From contig JAEWCF010000102.1 of assembly GCA_023390775.1 (NCBI GenBank), positions 1-54,729 of the forward strand: 54,729 bases of DNA, in the 5' to 3' direction. This stretch comes from Bacteroidota bacterium (GTDB lineage Bacteria > Bacteroidota > Bacteroidia > Flavobacteriales > Flavobacteriaceae). This document shows, piece by piece, positions 8,303-16,421 of the stretch. The notes below the pieces were generated by a model. The model ran no database searches. It was not told the origin of the DNA and was given only the letters and a program-made list of their open reading frames with translations. Each line of letters starts with the position of its first letter. The stretch's first letter is position 1. The position numbers and the translations under genes are program-made.

Positions 8303-9556
8303 ATGGCCAAATACCTCATTCGCCTGGCGCTGCTGCTGATGTTTTTGAATCTGTCGGCACAAGCGGTGCAGGAAGTCCAGCCGCCTTTCAACATCAAGAC
8401 CGTGGCGTTTACCCAGAATGGGCAGGTCGCGGTCCCGATTTTTGCCCTGAACGACTCGTTCCGGATCGAATTTGACGATCTGTACGGCAACGAGGCCAAT
8501 TATTATTACGAAATCGTGCACTGCGATTACGACTGGCGCCCGTCGCAACTCGCCAAGACCGAATACCTCAACGGCTTTGATAACCAGCGGATCCAGGAAT
8601 ACACCAACTCGTTCAACACGCTGCAGCTTTTTTCGCATTACAGGTTGAGTTTTCCCAACCGTTTCACGCAGTTTCGGGTTTCGGGGAACTACGTGATCAA
8701 GATCCTCAACGAGGAAAAGGACGTGGTTTTTTCACGGCGTTTCATCCTGTACGAGAACCTGGTATCGGTACCGCTTCAGGTTCGGCGGGCACGAAATGTT
8801 GCCGAGATCGAGCAGAAACAAAACCTGGATTTTGCCGTCCGGTCCAATTCCATCGTCTTCCAGAACCCGCTCAAGAATGTCAAGGTTTTGCTGATGCAGA
8901 ACGGACGCTTCGACAACGCGATCTACAACATCAAGCCGCAGTACACCATCGCAAATGATTTGATTTACAAATACGACGCAGAGACGCAATTTTGGGCCGG
9001 AAACGAGTTTCTGTTTTTCGAGAACAAGGACATCCGCGCGGCCAACAATTTCATTGCGCGGGTTCGGTCGGAGAAGGACGGGATTTATTCGGCGCAGCTC
9101 TACACGCATAATGCGAGGGCGTCGGCACCGTACACTTTCGCCCCCGATATCAACGGCAGTTTCCTCGTCAACAATGTCAACGCCACGAACATGGAGGTCG
9201 AAGCCGATTACGCGTGGGTTTTCTTTACGCTTTCGGCACCGGGATTCCAACTCAAAAAGGACATTTACATCAATGGAATGTTCAACAACTATGCGCTGTT
9301 GCCTGAAAACAAAATGGACTATAATGCCCAGACCGGACTGTATGAGAAGGCGCTGATGATCAAGCAGGGTTTCACAAACTATCAATACGTGGTGGCCGAT
9401 AAGGCGCTGAGGATCGATTACGCCAACGCCATCGACGGCAATTTCTACCAGACCGAGAACAACTATTTTGCAATTGTCTATTACCGCGAGAACAACGCCC
9501 GTTATGACCGCGTGATCGGCAAAGGGGTCGCGAGTTCCATCGACATCACCAATTGA
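8303..9556 (+). CDS. Type IX secretion system plug protein (DUF5103 family)
   Basis: 417 residues with a signal peptide (LIRLALLLMFLNLSAQA, cleavage near residue 22). The remainder matches the DUF5103 family as I know it: FNIKTVAFTQNG near the N-terminus, YEIVHCDYDWRPS, LSFPNRFTQFRVSGNYVIKI and a C-terminal NNYFAIVYYRENNARYDRVIG. Members of this family have been identified as the Plug that closes the giant SprA/Sov translocon of the T9SS on the periplasmic side; that is family knowledge, not visible here. Residues of about 300-400 resemble an E-set/carbohydrate-binding-like fold. It precedes apaG by 74 nt. Three T9SS cargo proteins are encoded elsewhere in the window. Confidence 0.8.
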   Translation: MAKYLIRLALLLMFLNLSAQAVQEVQPPFNIKTVAFTQNGQVAVPIFALNDSFRIEFDDLYGNEANYYYEIVHCDYDWRPSQLAKTEYLNGFDNQRIQEYTNSFNTLQLFSHYRLSFPNRFTQFRVSGNYVIKILNEEKDVVFSRRFILYENLVSVPLQVRRARNVAEIEQKQNLDFAVRSNSIVFQNPLKNVKVLLMQNGRFDNAIYNIKPQYTIANDLIYKYDAETQFWAGNEFLFFENKDIRAANNFIARVRSEKDGIYSAQLYTHNARASAPYTFAPDINGSFLVNNVNATNMEVEADYAWVFFTLSAPGFQLKKDIYINGMFNNYALLPENKMDYNAQTGLYEKALMIKQGFTNYQYVVADKALRIDYANAIDGNFYQTENNYFAIVYYRENNARYDRVIGKGVASSIDITN

Positions 9557-9596
9557 TAAATTTGATTTAAAACCGCCAGCCGAATTTTAAATTTTG

Positions 9597-9604
9597 TAAA
9601 TTTG
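9597..9604 (+). promoter_or_regulatory. -7 box (TAAATTTG) of apaG
   Basis: A perfect TAnnTTTG 26 nt upstream of the apaG ATG (9631), in the gap after the plug gene. No properly spaced -33 TTG is seen. Confidence 0.4.
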
Positions 9605-9630
9605 ACGGCAATGCCATAATTTTCAGGGCA

Positions 9631-10017
9631 ATGGTAAGTCAAATCACGCGCGGCATCAAGATTTCGGTCATGACTAGTTTTGAAGGAACCTACTTCAAGA
9701 ACTACAAGATCCACTATGCCTTTAGCTATGAGATTACCATCGAGAATCACTCAAAGGATTCGGTGCAGCTGCAATCGCGCCATTGGGAAATCTTCGATTC
9801 GCTTAACGATATGGAGGTCGTCGACGGTGAAGGCGTCATCGGCAAGAAACCGGTCCTGAAGCCCGGTGAGCTTCACAGCTACAGTTCGGGTTGTTTGTTA
9901 TCGTCTCCGTTCGGGGCCATGAAGGGGCATTTCAACATGATCAATTTCACCTCGACCAGGAACTTCAAGGTCATCGTGCCCACCTTCCGCCTCAGCGCGC
10001 CCTTCGCACTAAATTAG
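9631..10017 (+). CDS. apaG: ApaG domain protein
   Basis: 128 residues, the normal length of free-standing ApaG. This is a fibronectin-III-like fold annotated as a Co2+/Mg2+ efflux-associated protein; its molecular activity is not settled. Diagnostic segments: an N-terminal ISVMTSFEGTYF, YAFSYEITIENHSKDSVQLQSRHWEIFDS, the glycine-rich GEGVIGKKPVLKPGELHSYSSGC, and a C-terminal MKGHFNMI followed by FRLSAPFALN. Likely cytoplasmic. The stop TAG shares the tetranucleotide TTAG with the stop of pdeM on the other strand. Confidence 0.92.
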   Translation: MVSQITRGIKISVMTSFEGTYFKNYKIHYAFSYEITIENHSKDSVQLQSRHWEIFDSLNDMEVVDGEGVIGKKPVLKPGELHSYSSGCLLSSPFGAMKGHFNMINFTSTRNFKVIVPTFRLSAPFALN

Positions 10018-10652
10018 CCGCACACCACGATCACCTCGTCCCGCGTGACGGCATAGACGCAGTCCTCGCCCCGCGGAATCATCTCATACGTACCCGTAAA
10101 TTGCCCGAATGCCGGCAGGATCATCTGCATCGGCCGATGAAAATAGCACGGGATTGTCAAATACTGCCTGCCGCCGCCCTTCAACCGAACCGCCGGATGG
10201 ATGTGTCCGCAAAAGTTGAACAGGTCGTCGTGATCCTCGGGTTTGTGCGTCAGGATGAATTTGCCCAACCGAAGCTCGTCGAATACCGGCACGCCCATTT
10301 CCTCGTATCGGTACGGCGCGATGACGTCGTGATTGCCCGCAACCAGGATGACGTCGGCCAAAATGCTTTTCGCCCAATCGCTGAAAAGCATCCATTCACT
10401 GTTCAGGTCGCTGTGGAAAAGGTCGCCCAGGAAGATGATGCGGCCCGGATCGAAGAATTCGGTTACCTGTTGAAGTTGTTCGAAATTGCCGAAAACCGAG
10501 GTCGGCGGAACCGCAACCCCGGCTTTCCGAAAGTGCGAAACCTTGCCCAAGTGCACGTCGGCGATGAGCAGCGCGTTCCGGGACGGCCAAAAAATCGCCC
10601 CCGAAGGATGGAGCACAAAAGTGTCGTTGCAAATGGTGAGGGTGTGTGTCAT
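10014..10652 (-). CDS. pdeM: Ligase-associated DNA damage response endonuclease PdeM (MPE)
   Basis: 212 residues of the calcineurin-like metallophosphoesterase fold. Metal-binding motifs in order: DVHLG (DVH at 32-34), FLGDLFHS (GD at 76-77), AGNHD (GNHD at 106-109), THKPED and CGHIHP (GHIH at 149-152). It belongs to the manganese-dependent DNA repair endonuclease family encoded beside Lhr-core helicases and ATP-dependent ligases (characterised in Pseudomonas putida as MPE). Here it is the last gene of the four-gene set, 30 nt after the helicase stop, on the same strand. The expected role is DNA incision during repair in the nucleoid. The gene product acts together with the helicase, ligase and exonuclease by inference from conserved linkage. 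Confidence 0.93.
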   Translation of the reverse strand: MTHTLTICNDTFVLHPSGAIFWPSRNALLIADVHLGKVSHFRKAGVAVPPTSVFGNFEQLQQVTEFFDPGRIIFLGDLFHSDLNSEWMLFSDWAKSILADVILVAGNHDVIAPYRYEEMGVPVFDELRLGKFILTHKPEDHDDLFNFCGHIHPAVRLKGGGRQYLTIPCYFHRPMQMILPAFGQFTGTYEMIPRGEDCVYAVTRDEVIVVCG

Positions 10653-10682
10653 CGGTAGGCAAACGCAAAGTTCGGCCTTTCA

Positions 10683-13136
10683 TTATTCCCGCATGTAGGC
10701 GGCGGTCATTTTTTTTATCCTGTCGGATAATTTCTCGCTCGAGAGTTTTTCGCGAAGCCTGTCGGTAATGATCGGGAACGAGAATGGCGTCGGCTTTTCG
10801 CACTCTTTCCACACGATATTTTGTTTGCCGATGCGCTCCAGCGCCATGATCACGCGGCCTTCCTCCAACTGATGTTCGAAAGTTTCCCGGTACGCCTGCT
10901 GGAACAACAGGTTGTCCGGCTCGTAATCCCGAAAAACCTCGAAAAGCAGTTGCGAACTTCCCTGCAAGTGCTTGGTCTTGATAACCTGGCCGGGATACCC
11001 GGTAAAAACCAAACCCGCAATCACCGCGATGTCCCGGAATTTCCGACGCGCCATCTCGGTCGCGTTCAAACTTCGCTGGAGGTCGTCGTGGACGTGGACG
11101 GGCGCGAAAAGGTCGTTGTCCAGTACCGATTGCATGTCGATGGGCTGATCGGACAAGAGCTCGAAACCGTAATCGTTGTAGGCCAGTGAAAAAGTGATCG
11201 GCGAAAGCAAACTGATGCGGAAGGCGAGCAAACTGGCCAGCGCCTCGTGTACGAAACGGCCCTCGAACGGATAGAAAATGGCGTGATAGCCCTCGCGGGT
11301 CTTGAAGGTCTCGATCAAAAACTCCTCGGGTCCCGGTACAATCGACTCCTTGCGTTGTCGTTTGAAGATTCCGGAGAGCGCCTTGAGTTCGGGCGATTGT
11401 TTGGGCGAGTTGGCGGCATAGAGTTCCTGCCGGAGCAGTTCGCTCATCTGTGCCGAAAGCGTCAGCCTTCCCCCAAGCCAGGAGGCGTGGTGCGTAGGTT
11501 TGCCGCGCTCGGCGTTGCGGACCAAGACCTGCATGTTCTTGACCTGGTAAAGCTCGAGTTTCTTGCCAGCGAACACAAAAATATCGCCCGGGCTGAGCTT
11601 GGAAATAAACCATTCCTCGATGGTTCCGACGTAGCCTCCGCCCAAAAACTTCACGTGCAGGACCGCATCGCCCACGATGGTCCCGATCTGCATCCGGTGG
11701 TGCAGGGCAATCGATCGTTTGGTGATCTTGAAAAGGCCGTCTTCCATGATCTCGACCTTCTTGTATTCGTCATAAGCCTGGAGTGACTGGCTTCCGTTGA
11801 CGATGAAATTCAGGACCCATTGCCAGTTTTCGGGAGTCATGGCCTGGTAGCAAAAGGTCGATTGGACTTCCGGGTATATGTCGTCGGGGTGGAAACCGTC
11901 CGAAACCGCGAGCGTATTGAGGTATTGGACCAGGACATCCCAGCTGTTCAGATAGGGCACCCGATCCTCGACAACCTGCTTTTTTGCAGCCTTCTTGAGT
12001 GCCGATGCCTCGATGAGCTCGATGGCATGCGTGGCCAGAAAATAAATCACCGATTCCTTGCCCGGCTGATGACCGCTCCTTCCGGCTCTCTGAAGAAACC
12101 GCGCGACGCCCTTTGGCCCGCCCACCTGGATGATGGATTCCACGGGAGCGAAATCGACACCGAGATCGAGGCTCGAGGTACACACGACAACCTTGAGCTG
12201 TTCTTCGCGGATCGCATTCTCGACCCAAAGCCTCGTCTCGCGGCTGATACTGGAATGGTGCATGGCCATCTCGCCCGCAAATTCTGGATAGGCTTCGAGC
12301 AGGCGCTGGAACCAGATCTCGCACGCCGAACGCACGTTGGTGAAGATCAAAGTCGTCCTGCTTCGACGTATAATGGGCACGACCTCGTCCAGCAGGTGCA
12401 AACCCATGTGACCGCGCCAGGGATAGGTCTCCATTTTTTCGGGAATGATGGATAGCACTTTGATCTTCTTGTCGATGTTGGCCTTGATCAATACAGAATT
12501 TTTCAAGGCATCCGAATTCGGGCCCAGCAAAACCTCAACCGCCTGTTCCAGGTTTCCGATGGTCGCCGAGATTCCCCAGATGCGCATCTCCGGCGCGATG
12601 GTTTTCAACCGGGACAAACCGAGCTCGATCTGGACACCGCGCTTGGTCCCGAGGAGTTCGTGCCACTCGTCGATGATGATGGCCGTGCAGCTTTTGAAGA
12701 CCTTGTCGTAGCCTTTCGAGGCGAGCAACAGCATGAGGCTCTCGGGTGTGGTAATAAGAAGATCAGGCATCTTGTCCTTTTGTTTGGCGCGCTCACCGGC
12801 GGACGTGTCCCCCGAACGTATCCCGACCGTCATCTGCACTTCCCAATCGGTGATGATGCGCTCCGCAGCCTGCTTGATCTCAACCGAAAGCGACCGCAGC
12901 GGCGTGATCCAGATCGCCTTGAGCCCCGGCGTGGACTTGGTCTTGTAGTCGGGATTTTTCCTGATCTGGTCCAACACCACCGGAATCCAAAGCGCATAGG
13001 TCTTCCCGCTGCCCGTAGGCGCGTTCAACAGCCCGTTCTTCCCCTGCAAAAACGCGGTCCACGTCTGCTTCTGGAACGGGAAAGGCTTCCAGCGCTGCGT
13101 GGCGAACCAGGTGTCGGCGATTTCGAAGAGCTTCAT
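10683..13136 (-). CDS. Ligase-associated DNA damage response DEXH-box helicase (Lhr-core)
   Basis: 817 residues, the size of an Lhr-core helicase. Motif I is APTGSGKT (39-46), motif II DEWH (157-160), motif III SATIGN, and motif VI QRAGRSGHQPG. After the two RecA domains comes a winged-helix-like region and the C-terminal Lhr-core domain with LGGGYVGTIEEWFISKLSPGDIFVFAGK and EGYHAIFYPFEGRFVHEALASLLAFR. The family are 3'-to-5' DNA translocases that unwind DNA or RNA:DNA hybrids during repair. The ATG at 13136 gives the usual N-terminus with WFATQRWKPFPFQKQTW. Upstream, a tract of six heptamers (13143-13184) separates it from the ligase gene by 91 nt. Confidence 0.95.
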   Translation of the reverse strand: MKLFEIADTWFATQRWKPFPFQKQTWTAFLQGKNGLLNAPTGSGKTYALWIPVVLDQIRKNPDYKTKSTPGLKAIWITPLRSLSVEIKQAAERIITDWEVQMTVGIRSGDTSAGERAKQKDKMPDLLITTPESLMLLLASKGYDKVFKSCTAIIIDEWHELLGTKRGVQIELGLSRLKTIAPEMRIWGISATIGNLEQAVEVLLGPNSDALKNSVLIKANIDKKIKVLSIIPEKMETYPWRGHMGLHLLDEVVPIIRRSRTTLIFTNVRSACEIWFQRLLEAYPEFAGEMAMHHSSISRETRLWVENAIREEQLKVVVCTSSLDLGVDFAPVESIIQVGGPKGVARFLQRAGRSGHQPGKESVIYFLATHAIELIEASALKKAAKKQVVEDRVPYLNSWDVLVQYLNTLAVSDGFHPDDIYPEVQSTFCYQAMTPENWQWVLNFIVNGSQSLQAYDEYKKVEIMEDGLFKITKRSIALHHRMQIGTIVGDAVLHVKFLGGGYVGTIEEWFISKLSPGDIFVFAGKKLELYQVKNMQVLVRNAERGKPTHHASWLGGRLTLSAQMSELLRQELYAANSPKQSPELKALSGIFKRQRKESIVPGPEEFLIETFKTREGYHAIFYPFEGRFVHEALASLLAFRISLLSPITFSLAYNDYGFELLSDQPIDMQSVLDNDLFAPVHVHDDLQRSLNATEMARRKFRDIAVIAGLVFTGYPGQVIKTKHLQGSSQLLFEVFRDYEPDNLLFQQAYRETFEHQLEEGRVIMALERIGKQNIVWKECEKPTPFSFPIITDRLREKLSSEKLSDRIKKMTAAYMRE

Positions 13137-13142
13137 TGGGTT

Positions 13143-13184
13143 AGTGGTTTGTGGCTGGGGGTTAGTGGCTTGAGGCTAGTGGTT
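13143..13184. repeat. Degenerate heptamer tandem repeat (AGTGGTT type), six units
   Basis: Units by position: AGTGGTT, TGTGGCT, GGGGGTT, AGTGGCT, TGAGGCT, AGTGGTT. The tract fills the gap between the helicase start and the ligase stop. The same unit recurs at 30976-31038. Confidence 0.75.
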
Positions 13185-13227
13185 AGAATATAGTTCTCCG
13201 ATTCGTAATCAATTTCCTAATTCACAT

Positions 13228-14829
13228 TTAAACAATCAATTTCCTAAGAGTCTCCACATCATCCGCCTCCTCCGCCTTCTTGTCATGCCGCCAGCGGAGG
13301 ATCCGGGGAAAACGCGTGGCGATGCCGCTCTTGTGCCGGGACGAAAGTGCGATACCCTCAAACCCGATCTCAAAAACCAGTTTGGGGACCACGCTTCGCA
13401 CCGGCCCGAATTTGTCAATCGTGTTCTTTTTGATGTAATCGTCCACCATGCGGAATTCGGCGTCGGTGAGACCTGAATAAGCTTTGGCGAAGGTCACGAG
13501 TTCGCGGGAGCCGTCGTCCTTCGGCTGCCAAAGCGCGAAGGTGTAATCGGTAAAAAGGTTGCTTCGGCGGCCGCTTCCTCGCATGGCGTAGGTCAGCACC
13601 GCATCCACCGAGAGCGGATCGAGCTTCCACTTCCACCAATCGCCCTTTTTGCGGCCCACCAGGTACGGCGAATCCTTCCGCTTGAGCATCAGGCCCTCGC
13701 TGCAGATCTCGCGCGCCCGTTCGCGTTCGCGGGTCGCATCATCCCAACTCTGTAACTCGACGCTTTCGCTCAGGCGTATCGGAAGCGCATCGTCTGCCAA
13801 ACCATTTATCAATTTTTCCAGCCATTCCCGCCTGACCGAGAAAGGCTCGCTCCGGATATCGCGCCCCTCCCACTCCAACAAATCGTACGCCTTGATGATG
13901 ACCGGCGTCTTCTTGAGCAAGGCCTGTGAAACGCCCTTGCGCCCGATCCGCGTCTGCAGTTCGTTGAAACTTCCCACTTTACCGTCGGCAAAGGGCAAGA
14001 TTTCACCGTCGATCACGGTACCGTCGGGAATACGGCCCAAAAATACCTCGAACTCCGGATATTTGTCGGTCACCAATTCCTCGCCGCGACTCCACACATA
14101 GAGCTGCCCGCCGCGCAAAATCGTCTGCGAACGGATGCCGTCCCATTTGTGCTCGATGCTCCAATCGGCCACATCGCCCAATCCCGAAATCTCGCCCTCC
14201 ACCGCGTAAGCCAAATAGAAAGGATAAGGCCGCGAAGCATTGTCGCTCTCGCGCGATTCGAGCACCAGGTCGTTAAAGGAAATCGTCTCGGGATCCCAGT
14301 CGCCCATCAGCCGGTAGGCCAAAAGGTCCTCGTCGACGCCCGTGGCCTTGGAGAGCGCCCGGGTCATGAGTTTTTGGCTTACGCCGATGCGAAAGCTGCC
14401 CGTAATGAGCTTGGTGAACACAAAACGTTCATAATAGTTGAGACTCAGCCAGTTCTCGTGGAGGTATTGTCTCTTTTCTTCGTCCGGAAGCTTTTTGAGC
14501 GTAATCATCTCCCGGAGGTATTCGGTGAGTGTCTTTTCGCTGTGGTTCTCCGATGTGGGGATCACCAGCGCGATGGTCTCGGCCAGGTCGCCCACAATGT
14601 GGTACGATTCCTCAAAAAGCCAGAGCGGGATCTCGGCAAGTTCGTTGGCCCAGAGCCGAAGTAGCGTCGTGTTGACGGGGCGCGGCGGCCGCCGGTGCGA
14701 AAGCAAGGCGATGGTCCAGACCTTGTCCTGATCGCCTGCAGTGTTAAAATACTGGGTAAGCGCCTCCACCTTGACCGAGGTCTTGTTGGACGAATCCAGT
14801 TCGCGGATCAGTTCGGCGAAGTGTTTCAT
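13228..14829 (-). CDS. ATP-dependent DNA ligase of the Lhr/MPE/Exo repair cluster
   Basis: 533 residues. An N-terminal all-alpha domain (about 1-200) is followed by the nucleotidyltransferase core. The adenylation motif is EHKWDGIRSQ with Lys228 as the AMP acceptor. Motif Ia-III features are LYVWSRGEELVTDKYPE and DGEILPF; motif IV-V are SEGLMLKRKDSPY and GDWWKWKLDP. The OB-fold follows (RRSNLFTDYTFALWQP, VTFAKAYSGLTDAEF). It is the ligase after which the ligase-associated damage response genes are named and seals nicks using ATP, separate from the NAD-dependent LigA. Its ATG overlaps the exonuclease stop (ATGA), so the two are translationally coupled. Confidence 0.95.
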   Translation of the reverse strand: MKHFAELIRELDSSNKTSVKVEALTQYFNTAGDQDKVWTIALLSHRRPPRPVNTTLLRLWANELAEIPLWLFEESYHIVGDLAETIALVIPTSENHSEKTLTEYLREMITLKKLPDEEKRQYLHENWLSLNYYERFVFTKLITGSFRIGVSQKLMTRALSKATGVDEDLLAYRLMGDWDPETISFNDLVLESRESDNASRPYPFYLAYAVEGEISGLGDVADWSIEHKWDGIRSQTILRGGQLYVWSRGEELVTDKYPEFEVFLGRIPDGTVIDGEILPFADGKVGSFNELQTRIGRKGVSQALLKKTPVIIKAYDLLEWEGRDIRSEPFSVRREWLEKLINGLADDALPIRLSESVELQSWDDATRERERAREICSEGLMLKRKDSPYLVGRKKGDWWKWKLDPLSVDAVLTYAMRGSGRRSNLFTDYTFALWQPKDDGSRELVTFAKAYSGLTDAEFRMVDDYIKKNTIDKFGPVRSVVPKLVFEIGFEGIALSSRHKSGIATRFPRILRWRHDKKAEEADDVETLRKLIV

Positions 14830-15866
14830 GACGCGGCCTCGGTTTCGGGTTCAGGTTCGGTGGCGGATGCGCCCATTTCGGCCGACTCGCCCTCATATTG
14901 GGTTTGCGCCGTGCGGGCATCGTAACCCAGTTCGCGCAAATACCTCGAAAATATATCCGAATAGCCGTGTGTCGCGATCACGCGCTCACAACCCGTCGCC
15001 CGGATGCTTTCCAAAAGCCCCTGCCAGTCGCAGTGGTCGCTAAGGACGAATCCGCGGTCAATCGCGCGCCTGCGCCTCGCACCCCGGAACGCCATCCAGC
15101 CGCTTGCCGTTCCGGTCACAAACGGCGCCATCTTCCGGATCCAGATGCTTCCGTGCGCGCTGGGCGGGGCCAAAACGATGTTTCCGGAGATGGCATCCTT
15201 GGGCGTTTCGCGGGTGATCATTTCGGTGGGCGGAAATTCCATCATCGGCCGGAGGACATTGGTCATGTTCTCGACCGCGCCGTGCGTGAAGATCTTCCCG
15301 ATTGATGGGTCGAGGTATTTGAGGACTCGCTGCGCCTTGCCCAGCGTGTAACCAAATAATACCGAAGTCTGTCCATTGGCCTTATTCTCGGCCCACCACT
15401 TGTTGATGTCCGCCATGACCTCGGCCTGCGGGGTCCATTTAAAAGCCGGAAGCCCGAACGTGCATTCGGTGATGAAGGAGTGGCATTTGACGGGCTCGTA
15501 GGGAGTTGAGATGCCGTCATCCTCGGTTTTGTAATCGCCGGTAAAGACCCAGACCTCGCCCTTGTACTCCACCCGCACCTGCGAACTCCCAATGATATGA
15601 CCCGCCGGGTGCAACGAGAATCTGACGCCGTTGATGGTAAAAGTCTCGTTCCATTCTACGCCGGAGACATTGATTTCCCCCAGGCGGTGGCGGATGATGG
15701 GCGCGTTGAGATGGTGCGTGATGTAGCGGTTGTGTCCCCAACGTGAGTGGTCGCTGTGGCCGTGGGTGATGATGGCCTTGTCCACCGGCCGCCACGGATC
15801 GAGGTATACGCCGGCCCGGCTGCAAAAGATGCCTTTGTCATCGAAAGCTAAAAGCGGCGGTTCCAT
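14826..15866 (-). CDS. Ligase-associated DNA damage response exonuclease (metallo-beta-lactamase fold)
   Basis: 346 residues. The metallo-beta-lactamase motif HGHSDH (35-40) follows DPWRPVDKAIIT. Further features of the beta-CASP/SNM1-like group are HPAGHIIGSSQVRVEY, VFTGDYKTEDDG, FITECTFGLPAF and the C-terminal LSDHCDWQGLLESI and VIATHGYSDIFSRYLRELG. Family members encoded with Lhr-core, ligase and MPE are annotated as DNA exonucleases. The last 25 residues are Glu/Thr/Ala-rich and probably disordered. It is the first gene of the minus-strand operon. No perfect TAnnTTTG was found upstream; the closest is TCAATTTG around 15894-15887. Confidence 0.93.
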   Translation of the reverse strand: MEPPLLAFDDKGIFCSRAGVYLDPWRPVDKAIITHGHSDHSRWGHNRYITHHLNAPIIRHRLGEINVSGVEWNETFTINGVRFSLHPAGHIIGSSQVRVEYKGEVWVFTGDYKTEDDGISTPYEPVKCHSFITECTFGLPAFKWTPQAEVMADINKWWAENKANGQTSVLFGYTLGKAQRVLKYLDPSIGKIFTHGAVENMTNVLRPMMEFPPTEMITRETPKDAISGNIVLAPPSAHGSIWIRKMAPFVTGTASGWMAFRGARRRRAIDRGFVLSDHCDWQGLLESIRATGCERVIATHGYSDIFSRYLRELGYDARTAQTQYEGESAEMGASATEPEPETEAAS

Positions 15867-15965
15867 GGAAGACGTTTCCTATAAATCTACAAATTGAAAC
15901 GCGGGTAACGGAATGGATTTAAGGAAGTTTAACTTTTGGAGGTGGGGGAATTGTGAGCGGCCCTA

Positions 15966-15998
15966 AAACCTCAAAGGTCTTGAAGACCTTTGAGGTTT
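15966..15998. repeat. Perfect palindrome, 15-bp stem, 3-nt loop (CTCAAAGGT type)
   Basis: Arms of 15 nt (AAACCTCAAAGGTCT and its exact complement) around TGA. It can be read as four 6-nt arms, AAACCT, AGGTCT, AGACCT and AGGTTT, separated by 3-nt spacers CAA, TGA and TTG. The same arms flank the invertible core of the repeats at 16095 and 27520. Confidence 0.9.
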
Positions 15999-16094
15999 GT
16001 AAAAGATACAACAATAAATGCAAATACGCTTGCGGAAAAACCGCACATGTCCAGTTTGTCCTTCATGCGTTATTTCTACCGTCGGGCAAGAGGG

Positions 16095-16228
16095 CAAAAC
16101 AACCTCAAAGGTTTTATTTTGCTTCGCTCCATACAGTTCGGCTGCGCCTCGGGTTCAAAACCTTTAAGGTCTAAAAGTACACCTGCACCTGCAGCGATGT
16201 TTACGGGAAAACCGCCTATTTTGTTAAA
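16095..16228 (+). repeat. 134-bp dispersed repeat, copy A
   Basis: Structure: left arm AACCTCAAAGGTTTT (16101-16115), 41-nt core (16116-16156), right arm AAAACCTTTAAGGT (16157-16170), then a conserved tail ending in GTTTACGGGAAAACCGC near 16199-16215. Copy B at 27520-27653 has the same flanks and length but its core is reverse-complemented. Confidence 0.9.
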
Positions 16229-16263
16229 CCCCGCGTAAGGGATGGAAGCGGCAGCCTTTTGAA

Positions 16264-16296
16264 AGACCTCGCAGGTCTCAAAGACCTGCGAGGTCT
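16264..16296. repeat. Perfect palindrome, 15-bp stem, 3-nt loop (CTCGCAGGT type)
   Basis: AGACCTCGCAGGTCT, loop CAA, then the exact complement. It has the same 6-3-6-3-6-3-6 architecture as 15966-15998 with spacers CGC, CAA and GCG. Confidence 0.9.
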
Positions 16297-16421
16297 CAAA
16301 AGCTACAGCGGACAGCCCGGCGGCGCGAAACACCTCAACTTTACCTCAATCTTCCCCGCGCCGCTACGCCGAAAAAATCTGCAAAACATTGCGTACTTTT
16401 ACACCTCTAAAATTCAACACT

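Larger units (their letters stand above)
15867..16421. other. 555-nt palindrome-rich intergenic island
   Basis: No credible gene. It holds two perfect 15-bp-stem palindromes (15966-15998 and 16264-16296), one copy of a 134-bp dispersed repeat (16095-16228), a short gcgg-aaaaa-ccgc hairpin near 16031-16044, and a weak -7-like TACTTTTA (16394-16401) ahead of pruA. Short open frames here are translations of the repeats. Confidence 0.8.

Noticed and set aside
9611..9630. Earlier ATG before apaG at 9611
   Set aside because: It is not in frame with apaG.
10396..11613. Frame of 405 codons overlapping the helicase in another phase
   Set aside because: The helicase motifs run through the region in the true frame; the alternative is Arg/Gly/Ala-rich shadow sequence.
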